A stretch of DNA of 64,000 nucleotides from Hysterium pulicare CBS 123377 (lineage: Eukaryota; Ascomycota; Dothideomycetes; Hysteriales; Hysteriaceae), in assembly GCA_000467715.1 (NCBI GenBank), contig AJFK01001064.1, positions 78,442 to 142,441 on the forward strand. Reading direction: 5' to 3'. Position numbers and translations under genes: made by a program. Below are positions 23,808 to 36,611 of the stretch, one piece after another; position 1 is the stretch's first letter; every line of letters starts with the position of its first letter. The notes under the pieces were generated by a model. The model had not been told where the DNA came from. It worked only from the letters and a program-made list of their open reading frames with translations, and did not search any database.

Positions 23808-24305
23808 TTATATCCTCCGCTCGAGATGCTGTACACGAGCACGGAATCCTTTGACTATCTCGCCGATCCTGCGCACTTTATCGAATTCGACTTGTAGTTC
23901 GTCGATTTGACGAAGAATTTCGCGGAAGCGAGCGATTTCGGCATCGGCCATTTGGAGCGCGTTGCCCGCGCGATCATATTGGATTTGGGTTGCGGTTTGG
24001 GTTTGCTCTGTTAGCTGAAGGAAGTCTGCATTAGCCTTGTCTCAATGTCCTTGGGAGGGGGACGTTCTCACAGCTTGCCAACGTTGTTGGATAGAATACA
24101 TGAGTCGATCGAAATGTGTGCTCAACGCTTGGAGACTTGATGGATCCAGTAGAAGGCGACCTTGACTGGAGGCGTGGCTGGCTGCGCGAGAGGAGGAGGA
24201 GCCTGCTTGTGAGAGCGCAATTGCTTGGTGTTGGCGCAGGAGTTGTATCTCGCCCTGGGTGAGGCCCAGTTGTGTGTCTGGGATGGAGTTGGCCGGGGAT
24301 GCCAT
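23808..24305 (-). CDS. Probable BLOC-1 subunit CNL1-like coiled-coil protein
   Basis: Two exons, 24305-24072 and 24014-23808; the 57-nt intron 24015-24071 has a GTGAGA donor and CTTCAG acceptor. The spliced product has 146 residues. It starts MASPANSIPDTQLGLTQGEI, followed by a Ser/Ala-rich linker. Then comes SSQGRLLLDPSSLQALSTHF, DRLMYSIQQRW and a long helix MADAEIARFREILRQIDELQ, VEFDKVRRIGEIVKGFRARV. Small size, the SSQGRLLLDPSSL block and a C-terminal coiled coil fit fungal CNL1, a subunit of the endosomal BLOC-1 complex. The assignment rests on remembered family likeness. Another small coiled-coil complex subunit is the main alternative. The start is the only ATG in frame at the N-terminus. 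Confidence 0.7.
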
Positions 24306-25291
24306 CACACGTCTTGACTATGGAGGCCATGTCATTGTCGGACCAAAGACACGATGCTCATGGCACCAGGTGGATAGAAGAACAGCGCCGTGTCTCTGGC
24401 GTTCTGTCGGCGGTGACGATATGGCTTTGATTGGGACGTTGCACAGTGAGGGAGGAGAGGAGGGAGCCAAGACCCAAAAAGGAAGCACGGCAAATCAACG
24501 CACCCTCCATCAATGCCTGATGGCTGATATGCCAGTAGCAAGGGACGGCAGACATCCTAATGAAGAGCAAACTGCAGCCCTACAACCAGTTCATCGTGGC
24601 CGCAGGAGAGCCTTGCCATGCCCGTACTACGGATAGACACGATGCAGCCTCTAAATCTTTTCTTTCCGCTAGCAATTGGATCACCACCGACGCCATCTCA
24701 TGCTTCTCGGCTGTACCTGTCACCAGCGGATGGACTACACCAATCTACTTATGGCTGCTTTGTCTCTTCCTGTATCACGTTGATGAAATCGAGTGCTAGA
24801 CATGTTTGACACGGAGAACGCCTTTCCGCCACCACACCCTCTCCGCTCCGTGCCTCAAGAGCAGGGGAGATAATATCGCAAGAACCCCGAGCGTAGGCGC
24901 TAACTTCTACTGGACAGACATTCAAAAGGAATAGAGCACTTTTGAAGTTTAGCTGATCAACAATGCAGGACCGTTTGAAAGATAAGCTGTTAATCGACTT
25001 AATCGACTTTATCAACTTCTTCCACCAACGGTTACTCTGCTTCTGCGGGAAAAGCAGCAGCTTCGACCCGGTAGACATCATTTCCAGATGATGGACGAGT
25101 CAGACCGGGAACACGGAACATACGTCTCTCGAGATTCGAGATTCGAGGTTTGTTATTAAATTTCGGGGCTATATATCACTATGTTCGTTAAGATTCTGAG
25201 ATCCGGAAGATCTATTATATACCTACGTTTCCTCAACTCAATTGAATGTTATAGCAGTTTGATCATTTTTCCCCTGCGGAAATCCCTCGAG
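24306..25291. other. Intergenic between divergent genes
   Basis: Serves as the upstream region for both the CNL1-like gene (leftward) and the esterase gene (rightward). No additional gene supported. Confidence 0.4.
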
Positions 25292-26866
25292 ATGAAGTTA
25301 ATCCTTTCCGCTTTCTGTTTTCTTGCCTCATTGATTTCCGCAACGATCCTCCAAAATGGACAGGTTCGTGATGTCTCATATCCAGACACCACCATTGCAT
25401 CCATAACCACCAACTCAACTGGCTGGAAAACATATGGACCAAATACTACTGAAATATCTTATAAGGGGAGATGGGATAGCAAATACATTTCCTGGTGGTC
25501 GTATGTGTCGTTATGTTGTCTCTTACGAACGATCCCTTGCTTATTCCTCTAGCGCTCCCGGTCTCAAATTTGGCTTCACGGGCTCGAACGTTGCCCTAAC
25601 TTTTGGCCAATACACGTCCCCTGGTGTCCTAGTCGCATACCGACTTTCCGGGCAAGATTGGATGTTCACCAATGTCACAGCAAACACCACCCACCAGTTG
25701 ATTTCTCCTTCGACACCCGGCCTCAACATGACCATGGCATGGCAACTACCTTTAACTCTGGAACTTCGCGTTACTAACTGGGCATACGGTGTCCAAATCT
25801 CTGGCATCCACGTCTCCGCCTCCTCGAAACTCATCAAACTCCCTACTTACTCAAAGACGATCGAGTTTATCGGCGATTCATTGATTTCGGGAATGTATTC
25901 CACTTACGAAGGTCTCACTTCATTCGGCTGGGGCATTGGCGCTGGACTTGGCAACGTCGAGTTCAGCATAACCGCCTACCCCGGTATCTGCCTCGTCGAC
26001 ACGAACTGCTGGGGAAACACAAGAGGCCAAACATATCAATGGTACCATGTCTCTGACACCTCATACCGCGCGACCGAAATCTACGGCGATAATCCGCCCG
26101 AGTGGAACTTCAAGGCTCATCCTGCTGCTGATCTGGTCATTATCAATATTGGGACTAATGATAATAACACGCATAATAATGTGTCTAACCATCAGTATCT
26201 ATCCAGCTATATAGAGCTTGTAGGCGGGGTGCACAAGGTATATCCGAATGCACAGATCATAATCATGTCCCTGTGGAACGGATTCTATGCGCTCGGAAAC
26301 ACGTATGCGCAGGGCGGTGCTTTCATTGATGAGATACAGGAAGTTTATAATCATTACAAGGATCAAGGTTTCATACACTACTTCAACACTACGGGAATCC
26401 TTCAACATAATGATATTGTAAGTTCACTCTTCGATTCGAATATGACGCTTCAAACTCATCGCTCATCCTCCTTCTATCCATCGACTGACCCCTTTCAAAC
26501 CCCTCCTCTCCACCTTAGCTAACACCACCGTACCACCAGGGACCCCAATACCACCCCACAGACGTTGGCCACATAAAAATCGCCTCCCACGTCCTCCAAT
26601 TCATAAACTTAAAACTTGGATGGGAGCTAGGAGCCACAGGGCCAGAAGTGCAGCACGGTACGTCAATTCCCCCTTAATGTCCAAAAGAAATCGCAATGAA
26701 ACTCTAACGTGAGTTTCGCTAGATACGTTATATTGGAACGATGGTGAGTTCCGGTAGCGCTATTGCCATTATCTACTACCTACTTACCCTGGCGCCCGCC
26801 TAGCGGTGGTGTGATGTGATTTCTGAAGACGAGGCTGACTTCCACGATCTAGAACAATCGTACTAA
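25292..26866 (+). CDS. Secreted SGNH/GDSL esterase, CE2-like acetylesterase
   Basis: Five exons: 25292-25500, 25553-26417, 26540-26657, 26723-26743 and 26853-26866. Introns are 52, 122, 65 and 109 nt; frame is kept and the product has 408 residues. A signal peptide opens the protein (MKLILSAFCFLASLISA). Residues ~70-155 look like a beta-sandwich domain. The SGNH hydrolase follows: block I FIGDSLISG with nucleophile Ser about residue 179, the block with VIINIGTNDNN, and catalytic Asp366/His369 in YHPTDVGHI. An N-terminal jelly roll fused to SGNH is the layout of carbohydrate esterase family 2, which removes acetyl groups from plant polysaccharides. Many N-x-S/T sites suit a secreted glycoprotein. 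The final exons (21 and 14 nt) restore a TLYWNDEQSY ending, typical of these proteins. Confidence 0.85.
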
Positions 26867-27425
26867 GCGCTCACGGTTACTCTACCGAAGGGGGAAGTGG
26901 CGCGGCGCTTATGCATGAGAGCATCACAGAGCCTTGTAACAGCCACAGCGATAGTGTGGAGAAGGGAAGAGAACATCCAGGCTCTACTCTGTCTCATGTC
27001 TATAGCCACCGTCACAGGAAAAGCCAGTTCATTCATCGATGAGATATCTTGATATGTGTGATAATATATTTGACACGTGAGCAAATCACGTCTATTCACA
27101 GGTCCCAGCTTCTCCCCTTTCTCTCCTTCTCACCCCGAAAATGAAATATACACAAGAGAAAGAAATAGTCCAATCACCCGCTAATAACGCAATGCAGTTC
27201 TATCCAAATTGGAAGAAGATTGTGGGGATATCATACCGGACCGAAAATATTACAAGGAAAATGGGGTATATCGGATAGAGAGATAGAGACCGCTAAGAGT
27301 ATAAATTCGAAAAGGAAAGGAAATCATATGCACATGCCATGCCTTCTTGATGCAACGGCTGATATCGAGGTTCAAAAGGAAAAGAAATGCGTGATGCGTA
27401 AATGACAGAGCGGGGCGTGCTTGCT
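26867..27425. other. Short intergenic region between convergent genes
   Basis: Lies between the 3' ends of the esterase and the ferric-reductase gene. No other feature recognised. Confidence 0.4.
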
Positions 27426-29966
27426 TCATATAGCATAGTTCTCCGCGTGTAGAAATATTTCGTCCTTGTTAGGGTCACTCCATACACCCCTTTGCAAATC
27501 TGCAATGGTGTTGCTGACGTCTATCCTCATGCTGGGAGGTCCGCATACGAACACACACGTTCGTCGTCCAAAGCTCTTGCTTAGTTGTCGTAGCGTATAG
27601 GGTATATCTGGACGCCCGTACTCGGTGCTCCAACCATCCTTCTTCTTGACAGCTGCAGGCAAGAACGCGAAACGCATGAGATTCTTTTGGAATTCGGTCG
27701 GTGTGGAGGGGAATCCGAAATCGAAACTTTGAGAGGCGCCAGCTTGCGTGCCGTTGGTGTTTAACGCTACGGTATCGAGGGCACCAGTTCCGGCTTCAAC
27801 CGCTTGCGATATGTCGAGAGAGAGATTGCGGTCTTGGCGACGTTTGGCAAGAGAGCGAATGGGTTCAGGTTGATGAATCCCTGCTGGGGCTGGTGGAGCG
27901 AGATGACCCTTATTTACGGGAACGAAATGAGCTTGAGGCAGGGCGGTTATGGCATCTTCGTTCTCGCGGCGGAGTTCTTTTTCGCGCTCTGCATCGCCTG
28001 CTGCTTCTTCGCGAATGAAGGCAGAATGCCGTTTCGAGGAGAGGCCAGAGAGGCCAGAGATGCGCTTGTCGGCGATGTCTTGGAAAGCGTCGTTGACCTT
28101 ATCATGGAAATAGAGGCTTACGGGTCGAGTGGGCGTTTTCGCGCTGACCAGTTGACCACCCGTCATTCGCTTTGCTGCAGTGATGTAGAATTGGCATTGA
28201 ACGGTGTCTGGGGGTGCGTATTCACGGCATATCCTAAGCTCTTCTTTGAACCATTCCATAGTTTCAGGGCGCTTGAGTGCCCAGATGACGTGGATACTCT
28301 TGGTGACCGCTTTCCCATCTCGCATCTTCTTGATGAGGGTCAGGAGCTGGCTGACGATGGCAGTAATACCACTACCGCCAGCAATCAGGACGACGTGATC
28401 GAAGGCTTCAATGCGTCTCGTCATACCACCATAGGGGCCATCAATGAAAGCCCGATATGTATGCCAAGGACCATGCTCAATCGCACTCCTTAGTACTTTG
28501 TTGGTGAACCCACCGAAGGGTCGGAAGACCAAGACCATATCTCGGTATCCCTCACCATACTCGGAGGGGAAGTCTTCGCTGCAAAGCGAGGCGACGGTGA
28601 ATGGATGATTCTCAAACACGGAAATACCTGGCATTCGAAGGTACACATACTGCCCCGGTCTCCATCTAACCTGGGTGGGGATGGTGATCTTGATCGCGTT
28701 TTCAGGCATGATGGTGACGGCGGCCTCATCACCAATCAGCCAAGACATCCGGAATGGGTTCGTCCAGTTCAAGAAGAACAATCGCAGAAGATAAGATGAT
28801 AACCAGATGGCTAGTGTGGCGAAAAGATAGTTCCAAGATGTGAGGTAGTTGTGGCAGTGCCAGAACATCATGCCCAAGAATACCATGGAGACTGGGACGT
28901 GCAAAGTGACGAAGAGTTCATACATCCAATGGCGGAGTGGTGCTATGGAGTGCACGCAGAGGAAACACAGGGGTACAAGAGCAGCAACGCCTAAGATCGG
29001 TCAGTAACTATTGAAAATCGTTTCGCGAGAATGCCTACCAGTGCCATAGATGTAGAACCCCCCTCCTTGGTTGAGCAAATTTTTGAAAACTTGCAGTCCA
29101 CCTTGATCCCACACTGGTGTAATGTAGAAAGGTATTGTATGGACAAGGCTCAAAAATAGCATCAGATATCCACCCCATCGATGCAACACATTAAGCCGTT
29201 CATGTCCGATACCAGTCATCATGGAGATGAGGTTCGCCTTCATACTAAGGCCTACAACCCAGGGCATGAGAGCAACAGCGAGCATACCAGCTCGGACCGC
29301 GAGTGGTGGAGATCCGAATGCGATGCTTTTCCAAAATAGAGGTTGTGGAATAAAGCAGTAGAGGGTGACAAAGATAAAGGCTGCTGCAACAATGATGCAG
29401 ACTCCCAACGAGGGTAACGCGATTGGTCTCCAGCCTTTTCGGACATTCAATTGCGGTATTGGGTGATAAAAGATGAATCTGAACAATGCAATGGTGTTAT
29501 TGATCGGCCCAATTGACGAAATAGATGATTGTGTCTGCGGAGGCCCTGGTAACGGGCCAGTGCGTGGAAAGAACTTGTTTGTGGACTTGTCAGTATAAAG
29601 AACCGACAACTCGTAATCTGTGTCGGGAGAAGTGGTCGTTGATGATTTCAATACCTCTTCTTGGTGGAGAACAGTCCGGATCTTATCCGTAAAAAGGTGG
29701 TAGTACCGCAGCATCGCTGCGATAACCAGCAGAGGTATGCAAAAGTACACGAATCCTAATGCATACTTTCCGCTCTTGTTCCACGGATCCACGGTGTTGG
29801 CCTCAACTAACCCCGGCGGACTTGTGCTGTTGAAGGGAATGTTTATTCGTTTCGCCAGAGTTGAAACAACCTCCACGACCTCTCGCTCCGCCAGTGATAC
29901 CGCAGACTCGAATTGCTCGAAAGCCACACCCGCCCGTCGCACCAAGGTCTCCGGAATAGCTGGCAT
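27426..29966 (-). CDS. Ferric-chelate reductase-like transmembrane oxidoreductase (FRE/NOX superfamily)
   Basis: Two exons, 29966-29039 and 28990-27426, with a 48-nt intron (CTGAC branch), giving 830 residues. The protein moves electrons from NADPH through FAD and two haems across the plasma membrane, normally to reduce Fe3+ or Cu2+ before uptake. About seven membrane helices fill residues ~70-375. Haem ligands are His262/His276 (HRWGGYLMLFLSLVH) and His340/His354 (HVPVSMVFLGMMFWH), each pair 14 apart as in the family. The FAD site is ENHPFTVASL; the NADPH site is LIAGGSGITAIVSQLL with a C-terminal CVFVCGPPSM. The protein ends EIFLHAENYAI. A long acidic, Ser-rich insertion of about 150 residues between the NADPH motifs is larger than in yeast FRE proteins. 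The N-terminal region before the first helix has no clear signal peptide. No iron permease or oxidase lies nearby. Confidence 0.9.
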
Positions 29967-32713
29967 GATTGATTATCCTGGTGGTGTTTCCGGTATCTTC
30001 AAGGAAGATAAATCAACTCAAGATGTCGTCTTGCTTGCACACTTCTGCCCGCAGAAGCTGTAGTCGGAAAGGAATTGGACTGGGTTGTCTGTGGGAGGTT
30101 TGACTGCGAAACGAATCGCTCAAAGTTGCCAGAGGACCCCTCTACATGGGAATCGAGACGTGTTTTAAATAAGCTGCGGGATTGATGCGGTGTGAAAATG
30201 CAGCTTCAAGACTATTCGGGTAGCTGTGTTGCAGGAACGACTCGCTAATCGCGAAATGATGAATGCAGTGCGCCGCCAGAGACACAGTCTCAACTCGTAT
30301 GCAACAAGGGACAATTTAACAAATGCAAAGCAGGAACAGAGAAGAGGAGGAAACGCGGAGAGAGCTGTGAGCAACAGAGGGTATGATGCTGATCGGAGGT
30401 GGCGGTCATCCTTATGTTCCTGCGAAGGTGGAGTAGAGTAGGATGCAAGGGTCTAGGGTCTTCCGTATCGCACAGCCAGTGGAAAGCTAGATTCAACCGC
30501 TCGCACACCACACTACCCACGCTATTGGGCCAAGGATGTGATGAAAATCACGGCAGCGACTGACTAGCAGGAGCACAGATTGACCCGCCCCAAAGAGGAC
30601 TCCCGCACCCCGGGTCTATCCATCCCCGGTCGTATTGGGAGAATGCGATATATCCAAGTCGCCAGCGTGGTCCACTCTGGTCAATGAATGCCCCCAAGCA
30701 TCAGCGACAAAGGGGGCATCTCGCGAGAGGACCGGACCGGTTGACATGCGCCTGACCTAGACCCAACTCTAAGCGGGAGGCGTTCTTCCTGCAGCGGAAT
30801 GCAGCTCGGGGGCACAGCAATCGATACCGTTCCCGCCACCCGAAGGAGCCTTTTCACGATCGATAAGGCTGTTTTATAGTGGTTGCACGGCATGACATGG
30901 ACAATTGAAAGGATTCATGATATGCCTGTCTGAGGTCAGCTTCAACGATCGCCTTGTTCACACGAGTAAGACTCTGTCATCGAGTAAGTCTGGCCTTCGA
31001 CTAGATTTCGCTAGAGAGTATTGAGGAAGCCACCTCGTGGAGGTTGGGCAACAATGTCTCCAATTCGCAGGTCGGAGGGAACCTCGTTCGCATGGCTGGA
31101 CTTCTGCCGGGCGAATCAGCACGAGACTGTGCGACGGAGACATGTTGACGGGCCTTGCATACGACTGCACAAGAAAAAGCAGTTGGGAGGGCGGCTTTTG
31201 GGGTTGGTTGGTGTCGTTTCATTGAAATAACCGCCCACTGTCCACTTGCGGTTGGCGTCACGGATAAGCTTTTCGAAGGCCGCTCTGACCTTCCCCTCAA
31301 GCACATCACCGCTCAATGACTTGCTGGAGAACGTCAATGGCTGTCGATGAGTATGCGCATGAATTCACACCTCGCGCTGCGATGTGTGATAAACCTCCAA
31401 CATGGCATCTTTCCATTCAGCGTTTCCCGATGCTTTGGCCCGTTTAGAGACCGTTTCGTGGATGTTCCTCTCCGTCATCACTCTGCAGTCCACATCAATG
31501 CCTCCAAAAAGGCCGGTCATACGTACGGACTGCATCTCTCGAAGCGCCGTGGCCCATTTTGAGACCATGCTGATTTAATTAAGGGCCCAACTCACAACCG
31601 CCAGCCCTACAGCCAGGTGCATGGGCAACTCTTCTACCGAACCTTCCAACGTGCTCGCACGCGCTGGGCCCATTGCTCATCCATGGTCAACATGTTGGTG
31701 GCGGCAACTCTAATTGAACTGCATGCAGGTACTCCCAGCTTCTACTACCTTGCGAGCGCTTGCGAAATCCCGAATCTGCCAAGACAGGGCAGTCCCGAAA
31801 GGGAGCTCAAGACCGTTACGCTATGCCATCTGCTGCAATAGGGGAATGCCCATTGTGGAAGCAGGCTCATCATAGACTCTAAATGGGGATATGGAATATG
31901 GTAAAAGGCAACAGGCAAGCCTGGTAAGCCGGATTAGGCAGATGCTGATATCGTGGGACCGATCAGCAAGTGTCCAACACTTCCAACTCTCATCCCTACG
32001 TCAAGGCGCGCTGCCGTTGGCACTCTAGCACTATATGCATCTCTAGCATCACTACCAGCTGGATACACGTAGGTGTCCAACAAAAGTCACCCTTCTACGT
32101 TACTGCGATCCAAACTCCATCGATCTCATTCGCTAACTCTTACAATAACCAGATGTAGAACATTTGCCACTCGCTATTGAACTATTCCAGGTTATGTTTT
32201 TATCACAGCTCGAAGTGAACAGACAAGACGTCGGAGCGTACCACGTGACCGCCAGATGGACTCTCAACACCGTCATTTGTCGTATCTAAATGGGGTATGA
32301 CTGTCTTCTTTTTATCATCTGTTCATGACCGTATCCCGCCAGGGTCTATGGCTATATTGCTCTTCTACAACTCACCAGTCACTACACATGTTGACATTTC
32401 ACTCCTAGATCATCAAGGTGATTCAAGACTGATATCTCACCAAGTTGTTGTTAGAACGTCGCGCTTCCTTCAGACTCACAACTAGCAAGTATCAGAGTTG
32501 AACTGGCTAGCTCGTATTCAAAACTACATTTAGGACACAAACGGTACTCCTAATCACACCGCACATTGAACAGCTATGAAGCTCGCTGTCATTCCACTTC
32601 CAAATATAAAAATAAAATGTTCTCAACCTATTACTATTTCATCTTTCCTCCTCATCTAAACCTCCACAGGACCCTAACCCTCTATACCTTTCTCTAATCT
32701 TGACTCCTCTAAA
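29967..32713. other. Start of a gene desert
   Basis: About 2.7 kb without a supported gene. Every frame is short (maximum about 110 codons) and featureless. The first few hundred bases are the ferric-reductase promoter side. Confidence 0.4.
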
Positions 32714-33154
32714 ATGTCCCAGCCCAACCCTAACATCACTTATTCTTCCGACGCCTACACAGCAAGTAGATCTACGGCCCCTCCATCTCAGCCAGCCAAC
32801 ACCCCAAGAGCATATGCGACATCCCCCTACAAATACGAAAGCGGGGGGCTCCGCCTAAAACCCAATGTGACTATTCGCTCCTCCCCTTCCTTTTGCTGAG
32901 CGACATATCTATCCTAACGGAAACATTACCGCTCCCCTGGGCTACGTTCCCCCCCCAACCCATCATACTCCGCTCCCGGTGTTCATACACACACTCCTGC
33001 CCAGCCGTATAGTGCCCCTTTTCAGCCCACCACCATGTATCCGCCAGGGCTACCGCCTGCGGGACACGGGCAGCAGCATTTCTTCCCTGCTATGTATCCG
33101 CCAAGCATACCGCCCAACCAACCGCCTGCTGGTCATGGGCAGCCACCGCATTAG
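32714..33154 (+). pseudogene. Frameshifted small proline/tyrosine-rich protein gene
   Basis: An ATG at 32714 preceded by a pyrimidine-rich leader opens MSQPNPNITYSSDAYTASRS and reads to LRLKPNVTIRSSPSFC before a stop. The reading then continues in a second frame (FAERHIYPNGNITAPLGYV) and a third one (SYSAPGVHTHTPAQPYSAPF, then two repeats like MYPPGLPPAGHGQ / MYPPSIPPNQPPAGHGQ), ending at a TAG at 33152-33154. The shifts fall near homopolymers (a C/T run near 32880 and nine C at about 32950). A sequence or assembly error in an otherwise intact gene of about 145 residues is therefore as possible as decay. No function can be named; PY-rich low-complexity proteins are common in fungi. Confidence 0.45.
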
Positions 33155-36100
33155 AGGCAAGCTCATCAAGCTAGTAGTCAATGAGGGAGAAAGTAGGTCG
33201 AGAGTAGGGGTGGGTCATGATTCGTGACCTACGTAGGGAATAGGTAGCTCTTCGGGATTTCTATCTGGTAGAGCATGATTTTCGGTGCGGATTAGCTAGT
33301 AGACCTAGTTTTTTCATCTGTACAACTTAGCTTGTACCTATTCATTTGAGCAATTATGCCTCGAGTTCTACCTTTCCTGAAGCTATGAAAAGAGCGTTAT
33401 CTCTTGGAGGACCCAGTATTCAGTCAAGGTTATCCTTTCAAGCGTAGCATTCTCCCAGGTACCTAAGTCATTCTCAAAGCCGCACCTCCCCTACCTACTA
33501 CCCAGCCAAATCACCCGCGCGTCTAACAAACCAAGCCTTCCCCCATCACCATACACCCACCGCTCGAATCCTAGTCGAGTCCCTTTCGTCTCCATCATTC
33601 AACCTACCACGGAAATCACCCCCTCTCCTTTCCCAAAATCTATTTCCCATCCAGTGGCGAACTCTCAAATCTAAAAATATCCTTACCGTCGACATAGATG
33701 CCCGGTAGGTGATTGTACCACCTCGCCTAAATGTTTCATGCACGCCGAGAAAAATGTTTCATGCACCTCAATATATACGCATATGCAGAAGCACGCATGT
33801 CAGATGCATCACGCTTGGGCATTTGGAATTTAGGGTAGCCCTACGAGGCAGACTGGATTATGCAGCGCAGGTACTAGGTTTTGCGTTCGGTGCATGTGGT
33901 TTTGTGTGTGGGTGGGCTCGGCAGTTAGGGGTGGAATGTAATTGTACTCGGGGTAGCTGCGATTTGAAAGCTCTTTTGGGTTGCGCAAGGAGAGGATGGG
34001 GCGTGATGTTGTGGTGTAGATTGGATGGTCGAACGGATTAATCGTGGAAGGTTGCGGGATATTTTTAGCAGTCCGGGGAAAGAAGACGAGATGGGAAATG
34101 CCTCAATGGGGCAGGTGAAATGGAGCTGGAAGCACGAGGCTACGTCACTAGATTTTGTTCGCGACCAGCTGAAATGCACCATCGCAGATCATGGGCAAGG
34201 ATGTTTTGTAAGACGAGAAATCTGGACTTTGTTGGAGAAAGATAATCGCATGAACATTGGTTGAAATGGAAAGCTATTAGGGGCGAAACGGCTAGTTTTG
34301 ATGGAGAAGACTGCGACGTATCTGCCGTTATGATCTTGAACGGAGACGATTGGTATACAAGCCTACTCGTCACAAATAGCTCGATCCCTGTCCACGGCAA
34401 CCTCTTCACTTGTTGCGTAGTGTGCATAAAACATCTTGGTGATTATATAACAACATCGAGGAGGTTCACGAGAGAGCGATCGAATTTCTACTCGGTCCAC
34501 TCTGCGCGATCCCAATGATCTATCCAGCCATGCGTTCAGCCAGTTCAATTAACGTAGCCCTTATTCTCCGCACCATCAACTAAACTGTCACGCCGCTGCA
34601 CTATAGCTCTGAGTGAAGGGCTTAATCCGTCTCACGAGCGGCATGGAGAAGTGAACTATACACATGATAAGAAGGATAGAATTGTCGTATAGCATCAAGT
34701 TATTGCGAAAGGATATAGGTTTGTGAATGTTGAGAGAAGGCGAAGAGCAGCATCTTAGGGCCAAGTATGCAGTATTATGGAGTGAAGACATTTGACCGCG
34801 AAAGAGGCGGAGAGATTTTGCGGCATCGGGATGGTGATTCGAGATATAGTCCATTTCCGAGGTCAGTTGCTGGACACGATCATTAAAGGGTTGTGGGTGA
34901 AAAGGTAAGGAATCACTTGTCGAGAACCGTATTATCGTTCATGAGCTGAACATGAGATGTTCGATCTATTTAGTGAGTAGTATCTGAACCGAGTAATGGC
35001 ATCGTGGCGTTGGTGAGGCTAAAGCATTCGGGAGGAGTATGTGGCTGATAATCTGAAGGTTCTATAAGCGATCGTCCAAGTTGGAGATATTGAGGGGTGC
35101 GGCATTCTAAAATGGGCCATGCATATAATGGAATGTCTCATTGTTGTCTCATGGCATTGCTAAATCTTGCAATAGGTAGCTTTAGGGAGGTGTGTCTGCC
35201 CTTACCGATGTCAGTGCTACCGATCGATATAGATGATCTTGAATCGGAAATAGGCATTAAAGTGAGCTGCTCTCCCTAAGCTTATATGGAAAGTACTGAA
35301 AGTAATATTCCTTATCCCAAAAAGTGAGAAAAGGAAAACATGAGATAGAGGGTGGCTTACCCTCACTTCATGTAGCGACCACATCGCAACACCGCATTGC
35401 TTTGACTCACACTAGATACCCATCCCTGAATTTCCGATGGCAACTGCTCTCTTTCAACTCCAATCTTGACGCAAACGGCATTGGTTCAAGATCAGGGCCT
35501 GGGCAGGGAAGCCCTCGGAGTCGCTTCTCCCAACTTTTCATCCTCCTAATAGTAATATACTCCGCCGGTAGTTCATGATGAAGCTCCACGCGTTTTTACC
35601 TCACCGTTGTCTCGGAGAAAGCGCTAGGTGATTTGATGATTCCACTGCAATCCAGCTCGGGTGCTGATATGATCAAAAGTCATGGCAACGCAAAGGCCAT
35701 TGCGTTTGTCCTTCCACTTGCGCTGCTCATACAATTTATCACGGAAGCGAAGATAACCAAAGAAAGCGACAGAGCAGCAAAGAAATCACAAGTACAATAC
35801 ATTCAACGTTTTGCTCCACTTTTCATTTGGGATAAAACGTCAAAGGAGTTGGCAAAGAAAAGCCTGACCGAATGCAGGTTGAATAATAAACTGCGATTAA
35901 ACGATGAACGCCCTCTTGGAGAACGGAATGCTCGTGTATACCCTGAGGGTGGCCTTAGATTGCTAATGGACCAAAGGCTATGGAGAAGTAATAAGTGTAT
36001 AGCAATTGCACAACTAAGCACTTTCCAGATACGCTTGATGATGGTAATCAGCTTTAGCATCCGTCGCTGAATCTGAAAGATCTGTGTAGAGTCCGGGTTG

Positions 36101-36611
36101 ATAGGGGCAGATACACATATACACACATACTAAAGCAATATGTTACGACTCCCACCTCGTTCAGTCAAAGGCATAAGGTTTAAAAACCATAGCAGTATGC
36201 GCTCCTTTTCTTGCGACTCATCGAATTCATCATAGCAGTTTTGTGATTTGGAATACCAGCTTTGGAAACATGGATGAGGTTGGTTGGTTGAATGACTAAG
36301 CAGTCGCTTGAACAAGCGTTTCCCCAGCTCCAAGACCAGGAAAGTGAGCCGCAGCAACACTCACTTCACGTTTGTCCTCATAACCCCCATTTTTTCCATG
36401 TTGCGACGACGAAAGCCCGAATAATTATTCGTACTACCAATTCACAGGCGTCGACACCCAGCACCGTCCGCGTAATCTTCTTCATGTGCTGCCTAACAGC
36501 ATCGTCACTCCGCCCCTCCTGCTAGGCCTGTGCTCCGGAAGCCCAAATTCGACAACCTCATACCCTTCCCTGTTCTCCCACACGACGGACCGCTCCTGAC
36601 GCGTCTTTACT
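33155..36611. other. Gene desert before LAS17
   Basis: About 3.4 kb with no supported gene. A 145-codon plus-strand frame (35633-36070) has no domain or splice context. A short direct duplication AAATGTTTCATGCAC occurs at about 33729 and 33755. The last ~200 bases are the upstream region of the WASP gene. Confidence 0.4.

Noticed and set aside
23138-23842. 234-codon minus-strand open frame
   Set aside because: It overlaps the end of the spliced CNL1-like gene on the same strand in another frame and has no domain; the spliced gene explains the region better.
27804-28493. 229-codon plus frame
   Set aside because: Antisense to the ferric-reductase-like gene.
33556-33590. GCTCGAATCC stretch as a tRNA B box
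   Set aside because: No A box, stems or terminator at suitable distances.
35633-36070. 145-codon plus frame with a hydrophobic start
   Set aside because: No conserved motif; the composition looks like random AT-rich sequence.
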